A DNA stretch of 64,000 nucleotides from positions 23,178-87,177 of the forward strand of contig JADZAC010000026.1 of assembly GCA_020852835.1 (NCBI GenBank), written 5' to 3'. This DNA comes from Flavobacteriales bacterium. GTDB lineage: Bacteria > Bacteroidota > Bacteroidia > Flavobacteriales_F > PHOS-HE28. Shown here piece by piece: positions 26,353 to 34,758 of this stretch. Position 1 is the first letter of the stretch; each line of letters starts with the position of its first letter. Position numbers and translations under genes: made by a program. Below the pieces are notes generated by a model. The model was not told the origin of the DNA. It was given only the letters and a program-made list of their open reading frames with translations, and searched no databases.

Positions 26353-27759
26353 CTATTGCAATAGCAATGCGAGCAGCTCCTCTTCCTTCACCGCCTGCTG
26401 TTCGCCGGTCTTCATGTTTTTCACGTTCACCACGCCCTGCTTCATTTCCGTTTCACCAATGATGGCCACAAAGGGGATGCCCTTGTCGTCGGCGTACTTG
26501 AACTGCTTGGCCATCTTCACCGCATCAGGATAGAGTTCGGCGGCGATGCCCGCTTCGCGCACCTGGCGCAGCAGCTTCAGGCTGTGCAGGGCTTCCGCCT
26601 CGCCGAAGTTGGCGAAGAGCACGCGGGTGCTGCCGCCGAGTTCCGCCGGGAATTTGTTCAGTTCCAACAACACGTCATAGATGCGGTCGGCTCCAAAGCT
26701 GATGCCCACGCCGCTCATGTCCTTGAGCCCGAAGATGCCGGTGAGGTCGTCGTAGCGGCCACCCCCGGCGATGCTGCTTTGCAGGCTGCCTTCGTTGGCC
26801 TTCACCTCGAAGATGGCACCGGTGTAGTAGTCCAGGCCGCGGGCCAGCGTGGGGTCGAATTCCAGCGTGGCCCTTCCGTGAACGTCATCGCGAGGAACGA
26901 AGCGATCTCCCGCTGTTTCAAACACTGTTGATAGGTCCTTCAAACCTTGTTGTGCCACCGCTGAAGGAGCCAGCCACTGTTCCAATTGCGGGCGTTGTTC
27001 GGCCCATGTGCCTTTCAGTTCGAAGAGCGGCGCGATACGTGCTATCGCTTCATTGGTGATGCCCTTTGTGCGCATCTCCTCCTCCACTTTTTCGCGGCCG
27101 ATCTTGTCCAACTTGTCAATGGCCGTTACCATGTCCACCACCTTGTCCGGTTGGCCACTGATCTCGGCAATGCCGCTGAGCACCTTGCGGTTGTTCACCT
27201 TGATGGCCACCCCCAGGCTGAGGTTGCGGAACACTTCGGCGGTGAGCTCCACCAGTTCCACCTCGTTCAGCAGGCTCTTGCTGCCGATCATGTCGGCATC
27301 ACATTGGTAAAACTCGCGGTAGCGGCCTTTCTGCGGGCGGTCGGCGCGCCACACGGGTTGGATCTGGTAGCGTTTGAACGGAAAACTGATCTCGTTGCGG
27401 TGCTGCACCACGTAGCGCGCGAAGGGCACGGTGAGGTCGTAGCGCAAGGCTTTGTCGGAGAGTTCGGCGGCCAATTTTCCGGAATGCACCTCCTCCCCTA
27501 TGGCCAGCTTGTCCTTCACGTCCTGCGAAACGCTCCTCCACGCCTCACCGCTGTTGAGCACCTTGAAGATGAGCCGGTCGCCCTCCTCGCCGTACTTGCC
27601 GGTGAGGGTGCTGAGGTTTTCCATCGCAGGCGTTTCCAGCGGAAGAAAACCGTACTTCTGAAAAACCTTTTCAATGGTGCCGAAGATGTACTTGCGGCGG
27701 AGCATCTCCACCGGCGAAAAATCGCGGGTGCCCTTGGGAATGGAAGGGGTGTTGGCCAT
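26353..27759 (-). CDS. hisS: Histidyl-tRNA synthetase with an in-frame repeat-derived insert
   Basis: 468 residues. Class II motifs are present: motif 2 region [25 protein letters not shown], the histidine-binding [32 protein letters not shown] and a C-terminal anticodon-binding domain. Residues about 280-296 ([16 protein letters not shown]) lie just before the catalytic [10 protein letters not shown] and are encoded by a palindromic repeat sequence; relatives have only a short loop there. The reading frame is kept, so the enzyme is probably functional with a surface loop. A -7 element lies six bases before the ATG. hutH follows in the same direction. Confidence 0.95.
   Translation of the reverse strand: MANTPSIPKGTRDFSPVEMLRRKYIFGTIEKVFQKYGFLPLETPAMENLSTLTGKYGEEGDRLIFKVLNSGEAWRSVSQDVKDKLAIGEEVHSGKLAAELSDKALRYDLTVPFARYVVQHRNEISFPFKRYQIQPVWRADRPQKGRYREFYQCDADMIGSKSLLNEVELVELTAEVFRNLSLGVAIKVNNRKVLSGIAEISGQPDKVVDMVTAIDKLDKIGREKVEEEMRTKGITNEAIARIAPLFELKGTWAEQRPQLEQWLAPSAVAQQGLKDLSTVFETAGDRFVPRDDVHGRATLEFDPTLARGLDYYTGAIFEVKANEGSLQSSIAGGGRYDDLTGIFGLKDMSGVGISFGADRIYDVLLELNKFPAELGGSTRVLFANFGEAEALHSLKLLRQVREAGIAAELYPDAVKMAKQFKYADDKGIPFVAIIGETEMKQGVVNVKNMKTGEQQAVKEEELLALLLQ
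26883..26910. repeat. Small palindromic element inserted in hisS
   Basis: On the plus strand this reads as the common bacterial interspersed repeat core CATCGCGAGGAACGAAGCGA, with ATCGC at one side and GCGAT at the other forming the inverted repeat. Read on the plus strand it encodes the peptide VIARNEAIS, a signature that recurs in spurious proteins from genomes full of this element. Here it sits in frame inside an essential gene. The outer limits are uncertain and may include flanking bases to about 26,880-26,930. Confidence 0.75.
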
Positions 27760-27765
27760 GGGCGG

Positions 27766-27773
27766 CGAAAGTA
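27766..27773 (-). promoter_or_regulatory. -7 element for hisS
   Basis: Minus-strand TACTTTCG, six bases before the ATG at 27759; the message would have almost no leader. Confidence 0.5.
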
Positions 27774-27786
27774 CGGGTGGCCGCGC

Positions 27787-28902
27787 TCAATGGGGTTTCG
27801 CAGCGGGCCGGTAGCGGGTGCGCAGCTTCAGGATCGGCGATTCAAAGAAACGGTAGGAGATCCCCGCCACGGCCATGGTGAGCAGGAACACCAACGGATA
27901 CGCCCATGCGAAGGGCAGCGGCTTGAAGCGCGCCAGCAGGCTCAGCACCAGCACTACCAAAGGCGGGTGGTACACGTAGAGCCCGTAGGAGATCTTGCCG
28001 AGGTAGCGGAGCCAGGGCTGTTCCAGCAGGCACGCCGCACGCGGGTTTGCGGCCAAGTTCAGCACCAGCAGGGCGAAGAGCACCATGATCACCTGGTTGC
28101 CTACCAGCGCGATCCACGCGTACTGCGAGAGCACGGCCACGGTGACCACGGCTGCAGCGATGAACACACGGAGGTCCAAAACCACGCGCAGCACCTTGCC
28201 GCCGCGGAGCAGCAACAAGGCCATGCCTGCGCCAGCCGCCATGGCATCGATGTTGAAGTTGCGCCAGAAAGCGAACAGCACCTCCACGAACCGCGTGCCT
28301 GATCCGGGCCCGTTGGCCAGCACGGAATACGCGGCCGTCCAACCGATGTAGACGCCCACCACGAGCAACGGGCGGATGCGCCGGAAAAGGATGAGCGCCA
28401 AGGGCCACAGCGCATAGAAGTACTCCTCCGTGCCAATGGACCAGAGGTGCGCCGCATCGGGCACGCCGTTGGTGAGCTCCGGCACCAGCGTGGGCAGGAA
28501 CAGAGCGAACAGCAGCAGTTTCCGGGGCCATTCTTCCAGTACCTCCGCCGGGGACATGCCCGGGGTATGCAACAGCGTAATGAAGGGAATGACGAACAAG
28601 GCAAGCACGACCATGAAGAAGTACAAGGGCCAGATGCGCAGTACACGGCGCATGAGGAACGGCCGCACATGGATGCGGCCCATGCGCTGTTCTTCTTCCA
28701 ACAGGAGCCACGTGATCAAGAATCCGCTGAGGACGAAGAAGAGCAACACGCCGGCATTGCCCAGCAGTTCCCAATGCTCATGATCGCTGCTCCGCCCGAG
28801 GCCCAATTGGTAGGTGGCCTTCCGCACATGCCAAATGATGACCAAACCGGCGCCAATGAAACGCAGCCCGTCCAGGTTGGGGAAGCGCGCGGGCTTTGGC
28901 AT
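27787..28902 (-). CDS. Acyltransferase 3 family membrane protein
   Basis: 371 residues with about ten membrane helices. Family hallmarks are FPNLDGLRFIGAGLVIIWH at the N-terminus with the conserved His, FFVLSGFLITWLL, RRVLRIWPLYF, and LWSIGTEEYFYALWP. Such proteins acylate sugars of surface polysaccharide or other envelope molecules, using cytoplasmic acyl-CoA. No glycan gene cluster surrounds it, so the acceptor is unknown. A -7 element is four bases from the ATG. Confidence 0.9.
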   Translation of the reverse strand: MPKPARFPNLDGLRFIGAGLVIIWHVRKATYQLGLGRSSDHEHWELLGNAGVLLFFVLSGFLITWLLLEEEQRMGRIHVRPFLMRRVLRIWPLYFFMVVLALFVIPFITLLHTPGMSPAEVLEEWPRKLLLFALFLPTLVPELTNGVPDAAHLWSIGTEEYFYALWPLALILFRRIRPLLVVGVYIGWTAAYSVLANGPGSGTRFVEVLFAFWRNFNIDAMAAGAGMALLLLRGGKVLRVVLDLRVFIAAAVVTVAVLSQYAWIALVGNQVIMVLFALLVLNLAANPRAACLLEQPWLRYLGKISYGLYVYHPPLVVLVLSLLARFKPLPFAWAYPLVFLLTMAVAGISYRFFESPILKLRTRYRPAAKPH

Positions 28903-28906
28903 GCGG

Positions 28907-28914
28907 CGAAGCTA
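28907..28914 (-). promoter_or_regulatory. -7 element for the acyltransferase gene
   Basis: Minus-strand TAGCTTCG, four bases before the ATG at 28902; predicts a leaderless message. Confidence 0.45.
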
Positions 28915-28940
28915 TGCCGGCGCCGGATGGTCCGGTCGCT

Positions 28941-29975
28941 TCAGTTCAACAGTTCACGCACCCTTGGCACCACTTCCGTGGCATAGAGCTCAATGCTGCG
29001 CATCATGGCCATGTGGGGCAGGGTGCCGGAACTGAACTTGAGATCGAAGCGTGCCAGGCCCAAGGTTTTCACCGTGTTTGCGATCTTGCGGGCCACGGTG
29101 TCCGGCCCGCCCACGCACAGGGCGCCTTCCGGTCCGGCCAGTTGGTCAAATGCCGACCGGGTGATCGGCGGCCAGCCGCGCTCGGCCCCGATGCGTGCGT
29201 GCATGGCTTCGTAATGCGGCCAGAGCTCCTCGCGTGCCTGATCGTCGGTCTTGGCAATATGCCCGGGGGAATGCACAGCGATGGGCAGCGGCTCCCTGTG
29301 GTACCCGGCAAGTGCCCGTTTGTACAGTTCAACCAAAGGTTCGAACCCTGCTGGCGCCCCCCCGATGATGGCCAGCATGAGGGGCATGCCATAATGTGCC
29401 GCACGTACCACGCTCTCCGGCGTGCCGCCCACCGCCACCCAAGTTTTCAATTTGCCGTTGTGCGTGGGCGGGAAAACGCGTTGGTCCTGCAATGCCGGTC
29501 GGGTTTCTCCGCTCCAGGTCACTGGTTGTTCTTTGAGCAGCTCAGCGAACAAGGCCAGGCGTTCATCAAAGAGCTGATCATACTGGGCCAGGCTGAACCC
29601 GAACAAGGGAAAGGATTCCGTGAAGGAGCCGCGGCCCAGCACCACCTCTGCGCGGCCGTTGGAAAGGGCATCCAAGGTGGCAAACCGTTCAAAGACCCGA
29701 ACCGGGTCATCCGTGCTCAATACGGTGACCACCGAGCCCAATCGGATCCGTTTGGTGCGGGCGGCAATGGAGGCCAACACCACTTCCGGGGCAGAGACCG
29801 CGAAGTCCGGCCGGTGGTGTTCGCCCACCCCGAAAAAATCCAGCCCCAGTTTGTCCGCCAGTTCGGCCTGGGCAACCAGGTTGCGCAATACCTCGTGATG
29901 GGGCAATAGGTTGCCGCCGGCATCCACGGTGATGTCCCCGAAGGTGTCCAGCCCGAACTCAAGTGCCACTTTCAT
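28941..29975 (-). CDS. LLM-class flavin-dependent oxidoreductase
   Basis: 344 residues with a luciferase-like TIM barrel: GLDFFGVGEHHRPDFAVSAPEV, RIRLGSVVTVLSTDDPVRVFE, GRAEVVLGRGSFTES, and WVAVGGTPESVVRAAHYGMPL. Members use FMN or F420; nothing here identifies which, and F420 is not expected in Bacteroidota. Substrate unknown. It is a single gene next to a long non-coding stretch. Confidence 0.9.
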   Translation of the reverse strand: MKVALEFGLDTFGDITVDAGGNLLPHHEVLRNLVAQAELADKLGLDFFGVGEHHRPDFAVSAPEVVLASIAARTKRIRLGSVVTVLSTDDPVRVFERFATLDALSNGRAEVVLGRGSFTESFPLFGFSLAQYDQLFDERLALFAELLKEQPVTWSGETRPALQDQRVFPPTHNGKLKTWVAVGGTPESVVRAAHYGMPLMLAIIGGAPAGFEPLVELYKRALAGYHREPLPIAVHSPGHIAKTDDQAREELWPHYEAMHARIGAERGWPPITRSAFDQLAGPEGALCVGGPDTVARKIANTVKTLGLARFDLKFSSGTLPHMAMMRSIELYATEVVPRVRELLN

Positions 29976-30698
29976 TTCCCGGCCATGTGGACGGTGAATT
30001 TACTGTGGCGGCAGCAATGAACCGGACTCTCACACAGGGCAAACACATCTAAGCAGGTTGATAGCATTGGGCTTTGTGCGACACCATTCGGGGTCGAAAT
30101 GCTCTTAATACCGAATGTACTACGCTGTATGACCCCGTTGGGGTCAAGCATTGGATCGGTTCCGGCATCCCGAAAGTGCTAAGCTCCTCGCCTCACTCTT
30201 GAGGCGATCATTGAAGCGCAATTTGTGACCCCGTAGGGTGTCACACAGCGTAGGTGTTGGGGTTCTGCGGGGATCCGACCCCGAAGGGTGTCGCACAGGC
30301 GAGAAGCTTTTAGCATTGAAATAAGATGCATTGCCCTGGCCTCTCACGGCGTTCGCAAGATGAGGGGGCACGGGTAAAAGGAGGCCATGACATCTCGCCA
30401 AGCACGACCCCGTTTTACACCTACGCAGCCTTGCCCGCCGCAGCTCGGCCGTGCACCATCGGCCAAATGCCGGCTTGATCGCGGCCATTGCTTGTGAACC
30501 TCCGCACAGATCTGCCGTTCAGCCCTGCATTCCTTGCGTTGCTCGTTCCACCGCATGCTCTCATGGGCGGCCACCATGCTGCTGATGCTGGTGGAGCGCT
30601 CAAAGAGAAACCGCGGTGCAGGGTACGCTGCCCACCAAAAGCAATGCTTCACCTGCACTGAATTGCCCAACCGGCCGCTGCCCCCAGGGCCAGCCGTA
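29976..30698. other. Non-coding stretch with palindromic repeats
   Basis: 723 bases without a credible gene. Bases 30,079-30,293 hold four related GACCCC-type palindromes. From about 30,340 to 30,690 there is a stretch whose short open frames (for example 108 and 60 residues on the minus strand) have no recognisable motif and unusual composition. It shares two short blocks with the gap at 31.6 kb. It may hold a decayed element. Confidence 0.6.
30079..30293. repeat. Cluster of four palindromes of the GACCCC-n-GGGGTC type
   Basis: Copies lie at about 30,079-30,096 (GACACCATTCGGGGTC), 30,130-30,146 (TGACCCCGTTGGGGTCA, a perfect seven-base stem), 30,224-30,245 (TGTGACCCCGTAGGGTGTCA and onward) and 30,276-30,293 (CGACCCCGAAGGGTGTCG). 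Two are followed by CACAG and three stand near an AGCATTG word. This is a short repeat family, probably dispersed elsewhere in the genome. Confidence 0.7.
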
Positions 30699-31499
30699 CT
30701 ATTTCAGCATTTGTGTGAGCACCCCGCCATCCACCACGATGTCCGTGCCGGTAATGAATCCGGCGCCATCGCTGATCAGGAAGGCTACCAAACTGGCCAC
30801 ATCCCCAGGCAGGCCATAGCGCCCTACAGGCGTCATGTCCAAGGTTTTGCGCATCACTTCCGGGTGTTCCTCCAGCGCCTTTTTGGCCATGGGCGTCATG
30901 ATCACACCGGGTGAGACCGAAACGATACGCGCCCCCATACGGCCGAAGCGCATGGCGTTGTCCTTGCAAAGGAGCAGCACGCCGCGTTTGGCGAAATTGT
31001 ACATGTTGTCGGCGCTGCCTGCCAGGAAAGGCTCGATCACGGCATAGGCTCCTTCCCTTCGGGGATCACGCAAGGCTCCGTCGTAGCGGGGATCCGGCGG
31101 TACCACATGACCCATCATGGAAGAGAAGAGCACCACGGCGGAACCGGGCGTGGCAAGGCCATAAAAAGCATCCAAGAGCAGTGCCGTGGCCAGCAGGTCA
31201 ATGGTGAATACCTTTTGGGGGTCGCCGCCTGTGCCGCTCACGCCTGCCGTGTGCACCAGTCCGCGGAATGGTCCCTGCCGTTTTGAAAACTCCACCAAGC
31301 GGGCCACGGATCGCTCATCCGATATATCGCAGGCAAACCCTTCCGCATCTGCACCGGATGCCCGCAGGTCGGCTACGGCACGGTCCACGGCATCCTGCGC
31401 GTAGTCCGTGATAACGAGCTTGTATGCTTGGAGCGCCCGTGCGCAACTGGTGCCCAATCCACCTGCTCCACCTGTGATCACGATCGTTGCTTTGTCCAT
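30699..31499 (-). CDS. Short-chain dehydrogenase/reductase (SDR)
   Basis: 266 residues, classical SDR: the nucleotide-binding TGGAGGLGTSCARAL at the N-terminus, an NNAG-region replaced by LVHTAGVSGTG, the catalytic Tyr-Lys pair in YNFAKRGVLLL, and GARIVSVSPGVIMTPM followed by ISDGAGFITGTDIVVDGG, typical of FabG-like enzymes. NAD(P)-dependent oxidation or reduction of a hydroxyl or keto group is expected; substrate unknown. I start at the ATG at 31499 (MDKATIVITGG). It sits alone between two non-coding gaps that share short sequence blocks. Confidence 0.88.
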   Translation of the reverse strand: MDKATIVITGGAGGLGTSCARALQAYKLVITDYAQDAVDRAVADLRASGADAEGFACDISDERSVARLVEFSKRQGPFRGLVHTAGVSGTGGDPQKVFTIDLLATALLLDAFYGLATPGSAVVLFSSMMGHVVPPDPRYDGALRDPRREGAYAVIEPFLAGSADNMYNFAKRGVLLLCKDNAMRFGRMGARIVSVSPGVIMTPMAKKALEEHPEVMRKTLDMTPVGRYGLPGDVASLVAFLISDGAGFITGTDIVVDGGVLTQMLK

Positions 31500-31805
31500 T
31501 GAACAGCCTTTAGGGGCCAGCCCTAAGGTACGCCACGGCACCCAGCGTTCGTGGATGGTGCCCAATGGTTCCGAAGAAGCGGCATACACGCCGTTCCGGC
31601 AGCTGGTAAAATTTCCTTATCAGCAGCTGGATCGCGGCCGTTGCTCCGTCGCAGCAAGTTCCACCGCAGGGTTTCAAGCGCTTGGCGGAGCCAGTGTGCC
31701 ACCCGGCGAGCAACCTTCCCCTGAAATAAGCGTCTTGCCTTTGGCTTGGCGAATCCACTAACTTTACGGAGGATACTTGGAAATCCAACAAACAACCTAC
31801 CGAAC
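31500..31805. other. Non-coding gap between SDR and secreted esterase-like gene
   Basis: 306 bases. No gene is supported. It holds two blocks (31,630-31,645 and 31,658-31,668) that match 30,477-30,492 and 30,545-30,555 in the same order and orientation. TAACTTTA at about 31,753-31,760, close to the -7 consensus, probably serves the next gene. Confidence 0.45.
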
Positions 31806-33053
31806 ATGCTGAGAACACTACTCTTTGTTTCATTCACCTGCATGATACCGGTGGCATTGTCCGCGCAGGATTGTTCCCTCTCATTCGTAGACCCTGAATT
31901 CGACTTCCGTACGGAAGCGGACACGGTGTACGGCACCGCCACCGGCTACAATGGTGAACCCGTGGAATTGGGCTTGAAACTGTTCAAGCCGGTCGGTGAT
32001 GGCCAGTTGGAACGCCCCTTGGTGGTAATGCTGCACGGCGGCTGGTTTGAGAACGGGGAACGACAGGACATGTACGGCATGTGCGAAACACTGGCCCGTT
32101 CGGGATGGGCTGCCGCCGCTGTGAGCTATCGGCAGCAGTTCTACGCCGATGGCGTGCATCCCATGCCTTGGGCATACGACTCGGCCGAAGTGGGCCGTAC
32201 CATCTACCGGGCCATGCAGGACGTCAAGGGCGCCATCCGGTACCTGAAAGGCCGACATGAGCTGGACAGCACCAGTACCACCAACATCATTGTGGTTGGG
32301 TTCACCGCCGGGGCCTTTGCCGGTCTTGAGGCTGCTTACCTCACGGAAACCGACCAGAAGCCGACCTATTGCGGGGCCATTGATGATGTGGTGCTGAACG
32401 GGAACAACTATGCGCGGCCCGACTTGGGCGATGTGGAAGGAGATTTGAACATCAACGGCTTTGACGCTTCGTTCCTGGGGGTGGTGAGCTTCATGGGGGC
32501 GATCACCGATCCTTCCTGGATCACCGACCAAGGCCCGGCGCTATACACCTACCACCAAACCGGCGACCCCATGGTGGCCTGCGGCCAACAGCGCCCCTAC
32601 TGGGGGGTGAACCTGAGCATTGCCAGCCACTATCCGGTGATGAGCGGAGCCTGTGCCATGGATGTGCACGCCCAAGGGTTGAACTTTCCCGCAGGCGCCT
32701 ACCAATTCAACAGCTATACTGGCGACTTGCACACCTTGAACGACCCCATCGGGGTATTCACCGATGCCGTGACCTGGGGACGCAGCTTGTTCTGTCCGAT
32801 GTCGGTAGGCACCATCGAACCGGCTACCGGGGCCCCGGCAGGCATTTTCCCCAACCCGACCAACGGAACCCTGCATGTCGCCGCCCCGCTGGGCGCCAAT
32901 GCCCCCTATGTGGTGCGGGATGCCATGGGCCGGACGGTGCTCAGTGGCCAGCTCACCGGCAACACCCTGGACCTGGCAGCGCTGCCGAACGGGATCTACT
33001 GGCTGCAGTTGAAGCATGAGGCCCCAGGCCATCGGGTGGTGATCGCACGCTGA
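31806..33053 (+). CDS. Secreted alpha/beta-hydrolase-fold protein with Thr at the nucleophile site, T9SS sorted
   Basis: 415 residues. After a signal peptide (TLLFVSFTCMIPVALSAQ) comes a carboxylesterase-like domain: the oxyanion segment VVMLHGGWFENGERQ, GWAAAAVSYRQ, and a nucleophile elbow that reads GFTAGA (residues 165-170) where esterases have G-x-S-x-G. The codon for residue 167 is ACC, Thr. A helix DVKGAIRYLKGRHELD before it is typical of the BD-FAE/CE10-type fold. The C-terminus is a T9SS type A domain (IFPNPTNGTLHVAAP, VVRDAMGRTVLSG, NGIYWLQLKH). It is probably exported to the surface; whether it retains hydrolase activity is doubtful. Confidence 0.82.
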   Translation: MLRTLLFVSFTCMIPVALSAQDCSLSFVDPEFDFRTEADTVYGTATGYNGEPVELGLKLFKPVGDGQLERPLVVMLHGGWFENGERQDMYGMCETLARSGWAAAAVSYRQQFYADGVHPMPWAYDSAEVGRTIYRAMQDVKGAIRYLKGRHELDSTSTTNIIVVGFTAGAFAGLEAAYLTETDQKPTYCGAIDDVVLNGNNYARPDLGDVEGDLNINGFDASFLGVVSFMGAITDPSWITDQGPALYTYHQTGDPMVACGQQRPYWGVNLSIASHYPVMSGACAMDVHAQGLNFPAGAYQFNSYTGDLHTLNDPIGVFTDAVTWGRSLFCPMSVGTIEPATGAPAGIFPNPTNGTLHVAAPLGANAPYVVRDAMGRTVLSGQLTGNTLDLAALPNGIYWLQLKHEAPGHRVVIAR

Positions 33054-33072
33054 CCTGTACCGGCATTTCTCC

Positions 33073-33105
33073 GAAGCCGCATGGCCCGTCCGGCCATGCG
33101 GCTTC
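33073..33105 (+). terminator. Strong hairpin terminator
   Basis: A perfect 14-base stem (GAAGCCGCATGGCC with its complement, five-base loop) 20 bases after the esterase-like gene, followed by TTGCTTTCC. Confidence 0.65.
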
Positions 33106-33221
33106 TTGCTTTCCATGGCTCCCGTACCCTTGCTCCCGCTCGGGGCCGTTGATAACTACCCTGCCCCTTGCGCCCATGCCCGCCGCCAGCTCGCCATCTT
33201 GCGCCGCATCCCGTTCCTCCC

Positions 33222-34667
33222 ATGAGCCCTACACTGCTCCTCACGATCGTCTTCGGCTATTTTTTGGTGCTGCTCGCGATCGCCTGGTACACTTCCCGCG
33301 GGGCCGGTGAGCACAGTTTCTACAGCGGCGACCGCAAAAGCCTCTGGTACGTGGTGGCCTTCGGCATGATCGGCACCTCGCTCAGCGGGGTCACCTTCAT
33401 CAGTGTGCCGGGCTATGTGGCCGCCAAATCCTGGACCTATTTCCAACTGGTGCTCGGATTCGCGATCGGGTATTGGATCGTGGCCGGTGTGCTGCTTCCC
33501 TTGTACTACCGCATGCACCTCACCAGCATCTACGGCTACTTGCGGCAACGCTTCGGCATGCACAGTTACCGCACCGGTGCCGGTTTCTTCATCGTTAGCC
33601 GCTTGGCCGGGGCCACCATCCGCATCTTCGTGGTGCTCAACGTGATCCAGGTCTTCGTGTTGGATGCCATGGGCGTGCCTTTCGAGCTCACCGCTCTGGC
33701 CGTAATGCTCATGATCGTGCTCTACACCTTGAAGGGCGGGGTGAAGACCATCGTATGGACGGACACCCTGCAAACGCTGTTCATGTTGGGCGCCTTGGTG
33801 GGCACGATCATTTACATCACCGGTACCCCCGGCATGGGCGAATGGCTGCCCAGCCTGCAGGCCAATGGGAGCATGCGCATCCTGGACCTGGACTGGCGCA
33901 GTGACAGCTTCTTGCTCAAACAGGTACTGGCGGGCATGTTCATTACCATCGCCATGACCGGGCTGGACCAGGAGATGATGCAAAAGAACCTCAGCGTGGC
34001 CACCGTGGAGGGCTCCAAGAAAAACATGCGCGTGTTCAGCGTGATCCTGCTGGGAGTGAACCTGTTGTTCCTGCTGCTGGGCGCGCTGCTCTATTTGTAC
34101 ATCCAACGCAACGGCCTGCCCTTGCCCGCCCACAGTGATGACGTATTCCCTGCACTGGCCTTGCAGCATTTCCCGCCTTGGCTTGGGCTGCTCTTCATCA
34201 TCGGCCTGATCAGCGCACTCTTCCCCAGTGCGGACGGCGCCCTTACCGCGCTCACCGCCAGCACCTGCATCGACCTGATCGGCATCCGGGACAGGGGCTG
34301 GGATGAGCGGATGCAAAAGCGTGTACGCCAAGGGGTGCACCTGGCCATGGCCGCGCTGTTCCTGCTCTTCATACTCTATTTCCACTGGCTGGCCACCCCC
34401 ACGGTGATCAAAACCCTGTTCGACATTGCCGGCTTCACCTACGGCCCGCTCCTGGGGCTGTTTGCCTTTGGTATACTCTTCCAGGCCGTTCCGCAAGAGC
34501 GCTGGGTGCCGTGGGTATGCCTGGCAGCGCCCATCATCACCTACTTCCTCCGCATGTATTCCCAGGAACTGTTCTTCGGCTACAAGATGGGTTTCGAGGT
34601 ATTGCTGGTGGTAGCCGGCCTGACCATACTGGGGTTGTGGGCCTCCAGCCGCTGTAAGCGGGCATGA
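33222..34667 (+). CDS. Sodium:solute symporter (SSS family)
   Basis: 481 residues with about 13 membrane helices. Family features are the N-terminal AWYTSRGAGEHSFYSGDRKSLWYVVAFG followed by GTSLSGVTFISVPGYV, and the later GLISALFPSADGALTALTAS, which carries the sodium-site Ser/Thr region. Members carry sugars, amino acids, sialic acid or vitamins with sodium; the substrate cannot be read from this sequence. I start at ATG 33222 (MSPTLLLTIVF). No enzymes for a matching catabolic route flank it. Confidence 0.92.
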   Translation: MSPTLLLTIVFGYFLVLLAIAWYTSRGAGEHSFYSGDRKSLWYVVAFGMIGTSLSGVTFISVPGYVAAKSWTYFQLVLGFAIGYWIVAGVLLPLYYRMHLTSIYGYLRQRFGMHSYRTGAGFFIVSRLAGATIRIFVVLNVIQVFVLDAMGVPFELTALAVMLMIVLYTLKGGVKTIVWTDTLQTLFMLGALVGTIIYITGTPGMGEWLPSLQANGSMRILDLDWRSDSFLLKQVLAGMFITIAMTGLDQEMMQKNLSVATVEGSKKNMRVFSVILLGVNLLFLLLGALLYLYIQRNGLPLPAHSDDVFPALALQHFPPWLGLLFIIGLISALFPSADGALTALTASTCIDLIGIRDRGWDERMQKRVRQGVHLAMAALFLLFILYFHWLATPTVIKTLFDIAGFTYGPLLGLFAFGILFQAVPQERWVPWVCLAAPIITYFLRMYSQELFFGYKMGFEVLLVVAGLTILGLWASSRCKRA

Positions 34668-34714
34668 TCCATTGAGCCCCATCGGGCAACGGGCGCGGCC
34701 CTGGTACCGTCAAC

Positions 34715-34747
34715 TTGGCGGCCCCGGCGGGGTTTCTATTACTTTCG
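34715..34747 (+). promoter_or_regulatory. Promoter for the diheme cytochrome gene
   Basis: TTG at 34,715-34,717, a 22-base spacer and TACTTTCG at 34,740-34,747, fitting the Bacteroidota -33/-7 arrangement, 11 bases before the ATG at 34759. Confidence 0.5.
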
Positions 34748-34758
34748 ATCCAGGAACC

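Noticed and set aside
26584..26931. A 115-codon open frame on the plus strand, ending [14 protein letters not shown]
   Set aside because: It is antisense to hisS; its end is the translated palindromic element, a known source of false proteins.
29338..29358. Possible tRNA T-loop (GGTTCGAACCC)
   Set aside because: It lies within the LLM oxidoreductase coding sequence, and there is no acceptor stem or anticodon arm around it.
30079..30293. A CRISPR array
   Set aside because: The four repeat units are short palindromes, unequally spaced and variable, and do not have the constant repeats and unique spacers of CRISPR.
30344..30670. A 108-codon open frame on the minus strand in the long gap
   Set aside because: No signal peptide, no conserved motif and an unnatural composition; it probably arises from high G+C.
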